DNA of 64,000 bases from the NCBI RefSeq assembly GCF_902832885.1, contig NZ_CADFDK010000001.1, positions 744,001-808,000 of the forward strand. The letters are read 5' to 3'. The position numbers and the translations under genes are program-made. Source of the DNA: Burkholderia seminalis DSM 23518. GTDB lineage: Bacteria; Pseudomonadota; Gammaproteobacteria; Burkholderiales; Burkholderiaceae. This document shows positions 9,492 to 16,259 of the stretch, piece by piece. The notes beneath the pieces were generated by a model, which did no database searches, had not been told where the DNA came from, and saw only the letters and a program-made list of their open reading frames with translations. Every line of letters begins with the position of its first letter. Positions within the stretch are counted from its first letter, which is position 1.

Positions 9492-9511
9492 CACTGTATA
9501 TCCATACAGTA
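9492..9511. promoter_or_regulatory. LexA (SOS) box between SRAP gene and 9524 gene
   Basis: CACTGTATATCCATACAGTA contains CTGT-N8-ACAG exactly (CTGT 9494-9497, ACAG 9506-9509) with an AT-rich centre, very close to the LexA consensus shared by gamma- and betaproteobacteria. It lies 12 bases before the ATG at 9524 and about 48 bases before the SRAP start at 9443, so one operator can control both divergent genes. Confidence 0.88.
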
Positions 9512-9523
9512 TCGTATCGCATC

Positions 9524-9985
9524 ATGAAACCCAATTGGGCGTATATCTGGGAGTACACGGACCTCGAATCCGGGGAGCGGCGGCGCACGCACGTCCCCGT
9601 TACGCCCGGAGAATTTCAGGCCCTGACAGACCAGTTCCTCGACGAATCGGACGCTCGGCCGATCGAAGAAACGAAAGTCGACCGCAACGTCGTGCGGCTT
9701 ACAGACCCTCACGTCAGGCGTGTTCCTCGGATGCCAAAATTCGATGCCCCGAGCGACTCGGAGCTGCGCGAGCTGTGGCGCACGCATCACGATAAGGAAT
9801 TCAGGCGCCTGATCCTCGAAATCGTGACGCTTCGCCAATCGCTTCGCAAAATTCTGGATTTTTGGGAATGCGTGGACCGCGTGACCAAAGACGTTGGTGA
9901 ATTGAGCGGCCCCTTCGGACATTGGCGCAAGCTGTATCTGCTGGTCAGGGACGAGATGCGGCGCGCGAACTCTTGGCCACCGTGA
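9524..9985 (+). CDS. hypothetical protein under a LexA box, 153 aa
   Basis: The protein begins MKPNWAYIWEYTDLESGERR and is soluble and strongly charged, with a helical C-terminal half (about residues 85-150, many Arg and Leu). I do not recognise a family. The LexA box ends only 12 bases before the ATG, which leaves little room for a leader and makes direct LexA repression likely. It converges on the end of the late operon (10004) with an 18-base gap. The arrangement opposite SRAP suggests a role in the damage response or in prophage induction; function unknown. Confidence 0.7.
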   Translation: MKPNWAYIWEYTDLESGERRRTHVPVTPGEFQALTDQFLDESDARPIEETKVDRNVVRLTDPHVRRVPRMPKFDAPSDSELRELWRTHHDKEFRRLILEIVTLRQSLRKILDFWECVDRVTKDVGELSGPFGHWRKLYLLVRDEMRRANSWPP

Positions 9986-10003
9986 GCTGACGGCGCCCCT
10001 CGA

Positions 10004-10819
10004 TCATGCTGCGCGCGCCAGCAAGGTCGCCAGTTCGCCGGCCGTAACCGCGTATCCGTCGTCGTACAGGCGCTCCCGCGTGGCAACCGACATGTGCCGG
10101 TCGAATGAGCTGGCATAGCCGGTCGGCACGCGCACGAACGTCGCGCCGGTCAGTTGATCAAGCGTGAGGTGCGTTTCCTCGTTCGAAGCGAGCATGACGT
10201 CGATCATCCGCGGTGCGAGCGTCGCGAATCCGTATCGACCAGGCAGAAGCGGAGAATCGTCGGACTCGAGGAAGATCCCCACCCGCGGCACGTCATCGAC
10301 CGTCAGGTCGCTGACGGGCATGTTGTCGCACATGCCGCCGTCGACGAATAGGCCACCCGCGACGGTGACCGGCACGAATACAATCGGGATCGATGCGCTC
10401 GCGCGCGCGGCCAGCGCAATCGGGACGTCAGGCGTCGAAGTCTTCGAGAACTGGAATTCGCGCTCGTTCAACAGGTCCGTCGCGATCACCTTCAGATCGA
10501 TTTCGAGCTCGGCGAAGGTCTTCCCGCTCGTCACGCCCATCAGATACTCGCGCAGGGCCTCGCCGCTACATAGCGCCTGATGCCGGATCAGCGTCCACGG
10601 CGAAAAGCTCATTATCCGCGACCAGTCCATCTCCATCAGCATTTGACGCATTACGTCCAGCGGCACGCCGCTCGCGTACATGCTTGCGACGATCGATCCG
10701 CCCGACGTCCCGGCGAGCTCGACGATCGTATAGCCGGCATCCTCGATCGCCTGCAGCGCGCCGAGATGCGCGCCGAGGCGAAAGCCGCTGCCGCTCAGTG
10801 CGACGCGAATCGGCTTCAT
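10004..10819 (-). CDS. patatin-like phospholipase
   Basis: This 271-residue protein carries patatin signatures: an oxyanion-hole-like glycine motif, SGSGFRLGAHLGAL (residues 9-22), and the nucleophile elbow GTSGGSIVA (G-x-S-x-G, Ser near residue 36). The catalytic Asp is probably in VDGGMCDN (D-G-G). The family hydrolyses acyl esters of phospholipids. The start MKPIRVALSG overlaps the stop of the upstream lipoprotein gene; a much longer upstream frame is rejected because it runs through that gene. As the last gene of the late operon, behind holin and endolysin, it may help disrupt membranes at lysis or act as a virulence factor. Confidence 0.85.
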   Translation of the reverse strand: MKPIRVALSGSGFRLGAHLGALQAIEDAGYTIVELAGTSGGSIVASMYASGVPLDVMRQMLMEMDWSRIMSFSPWTLIRHQALCSGEALREYLMGVTSGKTFAELEIDLKVIATDLLNEREFQFSKTSTPDVPIALAARASASIPIVFVPVTVAGGLFVDGGMCDNMPVSDLTVDDVPRVGIFLESDDSPLLPGRYGFATLAPRMIDVMLASNEETHLTLDQLTGATFVRVPTGYASSFDRHMSVATRERLYDDGYAVTAGELATLLARAA

Positions 10820-11457
10820 CACAACGGCGCGCCGGCGATCGCTGCCGTGGGGTAATTGACCGCCGGCACCGCGCGCCAGAAGCCATTGATCTCGGCCGGC
10901 TGCGGCACGCCTTCGAGCATTTCGAGGCGCTTGTTGAGCGCCTCGAAATTGCGATTCAGATCGTCGGCCGTGAGCACGTCGCCGTGACGGAACGTCGTCA
11001 TCGCAGCCGGCGCGATCGGCACAGTCGGGACGGACGAGGCGCCCGAGGCCGGCGCGGTCACCGTTGCCGGCGGGAATGCCGCGTCGATCATGCCCTTGAT
11101 CGTGCCGATCGCCAGCACCGCAGTGACCTGGTCGGACTGCTTCAGCCCGGATTCCTTCACGACCGTGATGAGCAGCGGCGCGACCGCCGACGAGATCGAT
11201 TGCACACTGACCTGGGTGACCGCCGCGCCAGCCGCGCATGCTGCATCGACCTTCGGGGCGATCTTCTCGTTCAGCGTGACGGCTGCGCCGCCGGTGAAAA
11301 CGCCGGCCTGCGACAGGGTACTGATTTCGGTCTGAAGCAACGGGCAGACCTTCGAGGCGACCTGTGCGGGCGTCTGGAGGGAGAGCGACGAGCATGCGCT
11401 GAACAGCGCGACGGACGCGACAACGCCTGCCGCGAGCAGCATCGAAAAACGCTTCAT
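10819..11457 (-). CDS. prophage lipoprotein, 212 aa
   Basis: It begins MKRFSMLLAAGVVASVALFS and has a lipobox-like FSAC, so the mature protein should start at Cys22 and be anchored in a membrane. The mature part has three further cysteines and alternates Ala/Val-rich helices. A Pro/Ala-rich stretch (about 135-160) precedes a C-terminal coiled-coil-like LTADDLNRNFEALNKRLEML. It overlaps the patatin gene by one base (translational coupling) and may be its partner. It is larger than a typical Rz1 and has no C-terminal membrane segment. Function unknown. Confidence 0.65.
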   Translation of the reverse strand: MKRFSMLLAAGVVASVALFSACSSLSLQTPAQVASKVCPLLQTEISTLSQAGVFTGGAAVTLNEKIAPKVDAACAAGAAVTQVSVQSISSAVAPLLITVVKESGLKQSDQVTAVLAIGTIKGMIDAAFPPATVTAPASGASSVPTVPIAPAAMTTFRHGDVLTADDLNRNFEALNKRLEMLEGVPQPAEINGFWRAVPAVNYPTAAIAGAPL

Positions 11458-11467
11458 GGGAGTTTCC

Positions 11468-11797
11468 TTACTTGAGGGTCTTGATCGCCGTCACCGCGGC
11501 GGAAGTTGCCGCGCCGACGACATCGGATGCCGCTGCTGCGGCGGTTGCCTGCCCTGCGAATGCTTCAACGTCGGTTTCGCGGAGCGAGATGGAATAGGAG
11601 TTGTCGGATTGATGCGTGAACGTCGCCTCGACGGTCGCCATCTGCTTGCCGTTCCAAACGCGCAGCACGCAACATCCAGCGGGATCGCCGGCCTCGTTGA
11701 CGAGGGGCGATACGTCGTACCGCGCGATGCCGGCATAGCGCAGCGAATCGCAACCGCCGAATGCGAGGCACGCGGCCAGCACGACGGCCGCGCGCAT
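11468..11797 (-). CDS. small prophage lipoprotein, 109 aa
   Basis: The signal peptide MRAAVVLAACLAFGGC ends in a good lipobox (FGGC, Cys16), so this is an outer- or inner-membrane lipoprotein. The mature part is beta-rich up to about residue 75 (TATFTHQ and YSISLRETD-type strands) and ends with an Ala-rich helix. It overlaps the stop of the upstream membrane gene by one base and sits in the lysis region. Position suggests a spanin-like envelope role, but there is no C-terminal transmembrane segment, so it is not a classical unimolecular spanin. Unassigned. Confidence 0.6.
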   Translation of the reverse strand: MRAAVVLAACLAFGGCDSLRYAGIARYDVSPLVNEAGDPAGCCVLRVWNGKQMATVEATFTHQSDNSYSISLRETDVEAFAGQATAAAAASDVVGAATSAAVTAIKTLK

Positions 11798-12333
11798 TAC
11801 GGCGCCGGCGCGGGTTGCGCCGCAACGGCCGGGACCGCTGCGGGTACGGCGTCGGCGCCTGCCACCGGTGCCGCCGGCGAATCAGCGGTGGCGGAGGTGA
11901 CCGCGGAAGCCGCCGAGGCAGCTGCAGGCATCGCTGCGGCACCACCACTGCCGGCGCCCGCGAGGCCCGTCAGCGTCACCGGCGTCACCGAGAAGCCGTC
12001 GATCCGCGCGGTGACAAGCGATGGCTTGCCCGTCGCCTGATAGACGCCGAGGCCCGCGAGCGTATATGCGATTGCATCGATCAGGCCAGCGGCCGGCGTC
12101 AAGCCCCTGGCGACGAGCGCCAGCCACGCGCCAAACAGAAGCAGTCCGGCCAGGAACTTCAGCACGATATTCCCGCCATCCGAGGCCGCGTGATAGATCC
12201 CGAGGCCGACGAGCGCATAGCCGATCGCGTCGACAAGAGCGGGCGCCGGCGCGAGACGGGCCAGCACGAGGCCGAGCCAGGTGCCGAACAGCAGAACGCC
12301 GGCGATGAACTTCATCCAGGTTGCACGATTCAT
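11797..12333 (-). CDS. membrane protein with internal duplication, lysis region
   Basis: This 178-residue protein contains two tandem copies of a roughly 44-residue hydrophobic unit, residues 7-50 (MKFIAGVLLFGTWLGLVLAR...) and 58-100 (LKFLAGLLLFGAWLALVARG...). They are about 60% identical, each ending in VDAIGYALVGLGIYHA or its variant. Each unit can form two membrane helices, giving four in total. The C-terminal 75 residues are Ala/Pro/Val-rich and low complexity. It follows the endolysin gene by 59 bases. A second holin or antiholin-like role is possible but not supported by any motif. Confidence 0.6.
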   Translation of the reverse strand: MNRATWMKFIAGVLLFGTWLGLVLARLAPAPALVDAIGYALVGLGIYHAASDGGNIVLKFLAGLLLFGAWLALVARGLTPAAGLIDAIAYTLAGLGVYQATGKPSLVTARIDGFSVTPVTLTGLAGAGSGGAAAMPAAASAASAVTSATADSPAAPVAGADAVPAAVPAVAAQPAPAP

Positions 12334-12392
12334 GAACGAATCTCCGTTTTGTGCCGCGACCGCGGCGAGGTGTAGCGCATGCGCGCCGAGAA

Positions 12393-12962
12393 TTACGAGC
12401 TGACGCCGAGCGCCGCTTTGCAGGAAGTCCAGAGCGCCTGGCGGTCATCCATCCCGTTCGGCGTGCCCGTCGAGCGAGGATTGCCGAGGTTGATTGCGCG
12501 GCTGATCGACAGGAAATCGCCTGCATCGGCGAAGGCGCTCAACGCGTTGTCGGCCCAGAACTGGGCCGATACTTCGGCCGCAACGCTCGGTTGCACGATC
12601 TGGTCGGGGTTGCCCTCGAGGTCGACGCTGATCTTCTGGCCCATCACACGGTAGTTGTAGCGGCCGGTGATCTGCAGCAGGCCACCGCCGCGGTACCGAA
12701 ACCCGTCTCCGGGCTGCATGTTGCCGAGCGTGGCCGCCTTCGCGGCCGGCGGCTCGTACGCACGCTGCGCCGGCGTCGGCCCCCAGATCTCGCGCAGCCA
12801 TTGGAAGCGGCCAGATTCGTGACCGCACTGCGCGAGAAACGCAGCCTGCCGCGCGGGCGAATCGATCGCATACAGCGCCATCACTGCCGAGAGCGGGTCA
12901 GCCCAAGGCGTCGCGCGTGAGGGCGAAATTTGCAACGCACTCGCCAAAATATCGGGTGTCAT
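12393..12962 (-). CDS. endolysin, GH19 (chitinase-type) lysozyme
   Basis: The 189-residue protein has the GH19 signatures: AFLAQCGHESGRFQWLREIW, with the catalytic Glu in HES (around residue 53), and RGGGLLQITGRYNY, the typical substrate-groove motif of family 19 endolysins. It cuts the glycan chain of peptidoglycan during lysis. There is no signal peptide, so it needs the holin. The ATG giving MTPDILASALQISPS is preferred; an extension of 30 residues upstream runs into the holin gene. Start and holin stop are 10 bases apart. Confidence 0.9.
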   Translation of the reverse strand: MTPDILASALQISPSRATPWADPLSAVMALYAIDSPARQAAFLAQCGHESGRFQWLREIWGPTPAQRAYEPPAAKAATLGNMQPGDGFRYRGGGLLQITGRYNYRVMGQKISVDLEGNPDQIVQPSVAAEVSAQFWADNALSAFADAGDFLSISRAINLGNPRSTGTPNGMDDRQALWTSCKAALGVSS

Positions 12963-12972
12963 TGCGACCTCG

Positions 12973-13155
12973 TCACGTATCGAGCAAGCTCTGCTTGCCC
13001 TTGTTCTTGACCAGGTAGTACGCCTGCAACCCGATGTAGACGATTGTCGCAACGGCTACCCACCAGTTGATGTCGTGGTTCGTCAGCCACAACCAGAAAT
13101 TGCTTCCCACTGCCGGCGCCGCCTTCGCTGCGCTCGATGCCAGATCGCTTTTCAT
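12973..13155 (-). CDS. holin, small, one membrane segment
   Basis: The 60-residue protein MKSDLASSAAKAAPAVGSNF... has an N-terminal polar/Ala-rich stretch, one strong membrane helix (about residues 32-50, WVAVATIVYIGLQAYYLV) and a short basic tail (KNKGKQ). Size, composition and position directly upstream of the endolysin fit a phage holin of the short type, which forms the inner-membrane lesion that releases endolysin and times lysis. A rho-independent terminator separates it from the tail-fibre gene, so lysis genes may have their own promoter or need read-through. Confidence 0.8.
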   Translation of the reverse strand: MKSDLASSAAKAAPAVGSNFWLWLTNHDINWWVAVATIVYIGLQAYYLVKNKGKQSLLDT

Positions 13156-13170
13156 TCATTCCCCGGAAAT

Positions 13171-13195
13171 AAAAAAGGGCGCCCGATGGCGCCCT
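13171..13195 (-). terminator. intrinsic terminator after tail-fibre gene
   Basis: Arms AGGGCGCC (13176-13183) and GGCGCCCT (13188-13195) with a 4-base loop are followed, on the minus strand, by TTTTTTATTT. It lies 20 bases after the stop of the gene at 13216-14472 and just before the holin gene, so it divides tail from lysis genes. Confidence 0.82.
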
Positions 13196-13215
13196 GCTGC
13201 TGGCTGATGCGCGTA

Positions 13216-14472
13216 TTAGTGAGCCGTCCAGGACGTCCCGTTACAGAACACGGGGATCGTCGTCGATCCGCCTCCAGTGACCGAGCTGTTGTATGTCGGT
13301 GACGCTGCGTCGGTCACGGCGTAGAGATAGCCGCGCGTGCCTGCGCCACAACCGGGCAGGCTGGCCACTGTCGTTACGGGCAGTACGACGCCATTCGTGC
13401 CGTATACAGTCGAGCCTTGGATGCTCGACGGAGTGGTGAATCCGCCCGTCGTCGTGAACGTGAATTTCGTGTTGCCGGACAGGTCTTGCAGCACCATCTG
13501 ACCGTTCGCGAAGATCATGCGCAGCGACGCGGTCGTCGCGTCGCTTCGGATCGCAGCCACCTTGTTGCCCGCGCTTCCATACCACACGACCGCGTCCTTC
13601 TGCGGGAGCACGATCGCGTTACCTTCGCCGGACGTCGTGTTCAATGCGGTGCTGTGGAAAACGAGCCCGTTCTCGAACGCGGTGTTGTTGTTGATGACGC
13701 CGATCGCCGCACTCGCGTTCGCCGCGCTCGTCGTGACGTCCGGGCGCCCCGACGAAATCCACATTCCGGGCGTCGTGCCTGTCGAGAACATGTTGTACGG
13801 GTCGAGGCCGACAACGGAACCTTGGTTCACGATGTCGATTTCGTTGCCCTGCGTGGTGCCAGCTCCGGCCGCTCGACGCGCCTCGAAGTAGCCCGCGTAG
13901 ACGGTCTGCACCTGCGACGTGTTGTCGTTGATCGCATATCCAGCGACACCTTGCGCAGCCATCGATCCAGCAAGCGTGTTGTCCGACGATCGTGTCGCGC
14001 CGAGCAAACCCATTCCACCGCCGGTCGATTGCGACCATGTTTGCGCGCACGCGGTCGTACATGGAATCAATGAGTTAAGCCAGGCAGATTGGTTGCCGAA
14101 CGATGCGAACGCAGGCGATGCGAACGTGCCGGACGAAACGGTGAGGCTGCCAACCGACGCCCCCGTGGACAGCACGACAGAACCCGTTCCCGTTCGAGTC
14201 GTTGTGCCAGTGCCACCCGACGCGACCGGGATAGGAGATGACAGGCCGGTGATCGAACCGCCCGTGATCGTGGCGTTGGAGCTTGCGAGCGTCGGCACCG
14301 TCAGCGCGCCGGTCAGCGTACCGCCCGTGAGAGGAAGCACGTTCGAGAATGCATAGTTCAGTTGCCCGGCCGTGAGTAATTGCCCGGAAATGAACTGCGA
14401 ATGCGCTGGCAACGTCCAGAGCAGCACGATTGCACAAATCGCGCTCCCGATGGTGGCAAAGATCCTTTTCAT
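13216..14472 (-). CDS. tail-fibre-like protein with Sec signal peptide
   Basis: This 418-residue protein starts with an apparent signal peptide, MKRIFATIGSAICAIVLLWT, with a likely cleavage at AHS-Q. The mature part begins with LTAGQLNYAFSNVLPLTGGT and LTGALTVP, a pattern typical of phage tail-fibre or collar proteins, followed by Thr/Ser/Gly/Asn-rich beta repeats. A signal peptide is unusual for a virion protein. Its middle 200 residues match the host gene at 4824-5936. It is the last gene before the terminator at 13171. It could be a fibre, or an exported protein derived from one. Confidence 0.7.
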   Translation of the reverse strand: MKRIFATIGSAICAIVLLWTLPAHSQFISGQLLTAGQLNYAFSNVLPLTGGTLTGALTVPTLASSNATITGGSITGLSSPIPVASGGTGTTTRTGTGSVVLSTGASVGSLTVSSGTFASPAFASFGNQSAWLNSLIPCTTACAQTWSQSTGGGMGLLGATRSSDNTLAGSMAAQGVAGYAINDNTSQVQTVYAGYFEARRAAGAGTTQGNEIDIVNQGSVVGLDPYNMFSTGTTPGMWISSGRPDVTTSAANASAAIGVINNNTAFENGLVFHSTALNTTSGEGNAIVLPQKDAVVWYGSAGNKVAAIRSDATTASLRMIFANGQMVLQDLSGNTKFTFTTTGGFTTPSSIQGSTVYGTNGVVLPVTTVASLPGCGAGTRGYLYAVTDAASPTYNSSVTGGGSTTIPVFCNGTSWTAH

Positions 14473-14483
14473 GACAGTCTCGC

Positions 14484-14678
14484 TCAGGAAGAAATGGATT
14501 TTTGGGAGACGGGCACAGGCGTGAAGGCCTTACCGTCATACGTCCCGCCGACTTCGGCGCCGGCCGTCGCGGCCACAACCTGGCAGTTGTCTGGCGCGGC
14601 CCATTCGGCTTTGCCATCCCAAAGCACGATGTTGATGACGACGCCGTTCTCGACGATCGCGTAGCTGGAAACTGTCAT
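14484..14678 (-). CDS. small tail-fibre-associated protein, 64 aa
   Basis: The protein begins MTVSSYAIVENGVVINIVLW and contains the pattern VENGVVINIVLWDG...WAAPDNCQVV...GGTYDGKAFTP. That pattern is common in short proteins lying beside tail-fibre genes of Burkholderia and related phages. It is probably a virion-associated or fibre-assembly protein. It lies 4 bases upstream of the glycine-rich fibre gene stop and 11 bases before the next start, so it is within the tail operon. Confidence 0.6.
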   Translation of the reverse strand: MTVSSYAIVENGVVINIVLWDGKAEWAAPDNCQVVAATAGAEVGGTYDGKAFTPVPVSQKSISS

Positions 14679-14682
14679 GTGA

Positions 14683-15609
14683 TCACCATTCGAACATCAG
14701 GAAACCCGGGCCGCTGTTGCCGCCCGCTCCGCCGTTGCCGCCGCCCGCGATGTAGACCCCCCCACCGCCGCCGCCGCCAGATCCAAACCCGTATCCACTC
14801 GCACCGGCAATGCCTCCACCAGCGGCACCACGGCCAGCACCGCCGCCGCCACCGAAAGGCGAGCTTGCGCCCATCCCCCCAGTCCCGCTCGCATTATTGG
14901 CCGTGGCGTCGGAACCGTAAGTGCCGCTCGGAAAGCCAGCACCGCCCGCCCCGCCTGCAGCATTGGAGTTCGTCACCGCCAGACCTCCAGAACCGCCGTT
15001 ACCACCGGGAAGCGTCACCGGCGTGCCCCCATTGAAGCCCGTACCGGAGATGACCAGGTTTCCGCCTGACGCTCCGTTGTTGCCGTTGCCCGACGTCGGG
15101 GCTGCGCCGCCCGTCGCCGCAGCCGGAATCGTGATGCTGATCACACTCCCGGGCACAACCGTATAGGGAACGCGAATCATCGATTGACCGGCACCACCAC
15201 CGCCGCCGCCCGCGGACCAGGCCGATGTACTTGATACCGAACCAGCGCCGCCCGAGCCCGCTGCCCCTCCAGCGGCACACCCGCTCGCATAGACGGTCGT
15301 AACGCCAGCAGGAACCGTGAATGAAGTGCTCGAAGTGAAACGCGCGATGCCCTTGATCACGCCGACCGAGGAAGCAATCAGCGCTCGGATCGCTGCCACA
15401 ATCTGGGTGTATGTGGTCTTGCTGGGAGTGATGCTCGCAGCTGCGAGGACGCTCATGAGCTCCTCTTGAACCATATTCAGCCAGTCGGCATCGAGGATGG
15501 TGGCCGCCTGACCGGTTGCCGGGTTTCCGCCGGTGAAAAAGCCGGGCGTCCCCGCCGGCGCCGGAACGGGCAGCGATGTAACAGCCGTGTTCTGATCGGT
15601 ACGAAACAT
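14683..15609 (-). CDS. tail fibre/receptor-binding protein with glycine-rich domain
   Basis: This 308-residue protein starts MFRTDQNTAVTSLPVPAPAG. The first 90 residues, including ATILDADWLNMVQEELMSVL, are a typical fibre N-terminal module. From about residue 120 the sequence turns into long Gly-rich stretches (GGGGGGAG, SGGNGGSGG and similar) interrupted by short polar segments. This resembles the polyglycine-II sandwich of some phage receptor-binding tips, such as the adhesin of Salmonella phage S16 (comparison by composition only). It probably recognises the host surface. An upstream frame of 37 residues is dropped because it overlaps the preceding gene. Confidence 0.7.
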   Translation of the reverse strand: MFRTDQNTAVTSLPVPAPAGTPGFFTGGNPATGQAATILDADWLNMVQEELMSVLAAASITPSKTTYTQIVAAIRALIASSVGVIKGIARFTSSTSFTVPAGVTTVYASGCAAGGAAGSGGAGSVSSTSAWSAGGGGGGAGQSMIRVPYTVVPGSVISITIPAAATGGAAPTSGNGNNGASGGNLVISGTGFNGGTPVTLPGGNGGSGGLAVTNSNAAGGAGGAGFPSGTYGSDATANNASGTGGMGASSPFGGGGGAGRGAAGGGIAGASGYGFGSGGGGGGGVYIAGGGNGGAGGNSGPGFLMFEW

Positions 15610-15617
15610 GAATGCCT

Positions 15618-16259
15618 CTATGACAGAGTCGTTGAGTCGAGCCTGAAGGTCGAATCCAAGAAACCAGGGTTGGCGATGATCACCAGCGTGTGTGCGGGCT
15701 TCAGCGAGTTGATCTCGCAAAAGAGGACCGCGTTACCCCATGATTCGAGGGGCTCTCCTGCGGCCGACAGGCCGGCGCGGAAGTAATTGATCGTTGTCGA
15801 CGGTGCGTTGATGCGCCACGTGTGAGCCCATCCCTCTGCGCCAACGGAATCGCCCGCGGCATGCACCCCGACACGAAACGGCGTGAACTCACTGACCGTT
15901 ACGTCGAACCCGAGGTTTTTCGCGTAATTGACGAAGTACGCGATCGACGCACCGCCGCTGTTCGCGAATCGGGCAACGACTTGCGCCTGTCGCTGCGCAA
16001 TCGTTGGGGCCTCACCCGCGCACGGATCAGGAAGCCCGAGGGTCGCCTCCCATTCCGGCAGCAGCTCGACCGTTGTTGAAGGAAATGCATCGATGAGCAG
16101 GAAGTTATTCGCGGCGACATGCCGCGCCCAGATCGGCGCGAGTGCCGCGATTGACTGCCCCATCACCGAACTTGGATCGCGCGGCCACGCCAATCCGCGA
16201 GGCATGAGCGCATGCAACGCCGACTCGAAGTCGGTCGCCGAATAGTTCGGTGCGCTCAT
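15618..16259 (-). CDS. Mu gp48/YmfQ-like tail protein (DUF2313)
   Basis: The 213-residue protein begins MSAPNYSATDFESALHALMP. It contains LMPRGLAWPRDPSS and a later LPDP...TIAQRQAQVVARF block, which are hallmarks of the YmfQ/Mu gp48 family (DUF2313), a baseplate-wedge component. In Mu and P2 the equivalent gene follows baseplate J and precedes tail fibres, as here. The start is directly adjacent to the stop of the baseplate J gene, indicating translational coupling. Confidence 0.88.
   Translation of the reverse strand: MSAPNYSATDFESALHALMPRGLAWPRDPSSVMGQSIAALAPIWARHVAANNFLLIDAFPSTTVELLPEWEATLGLPDPCAGEAPTIAQRQAQVVARFANSGGASIAYFVNYAKNLGFDVTVSEFTPFRVGVHAAGDSVGAEGWAHTWRINAPSTTINYFRAGLSAAGEPLESWGNAVLFCEINSLKPAHTLVIIANPGFLDSTFRLDSTTLS

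Noticed and set aside
10004-11395. 463-residue patatin fusion protein
   Set aside because: The N-terminal 190 residues are Arg/Gly-rich antiframe sequence over a good lipoprotein gene. The patatin domain has its own ATG at 10819.
14683-15609. PE_PGRS-like or silk-like surface protein
   Set aside because: Gly-rich composition is explained by a phage fibre N terminus and its place in the tail operon.
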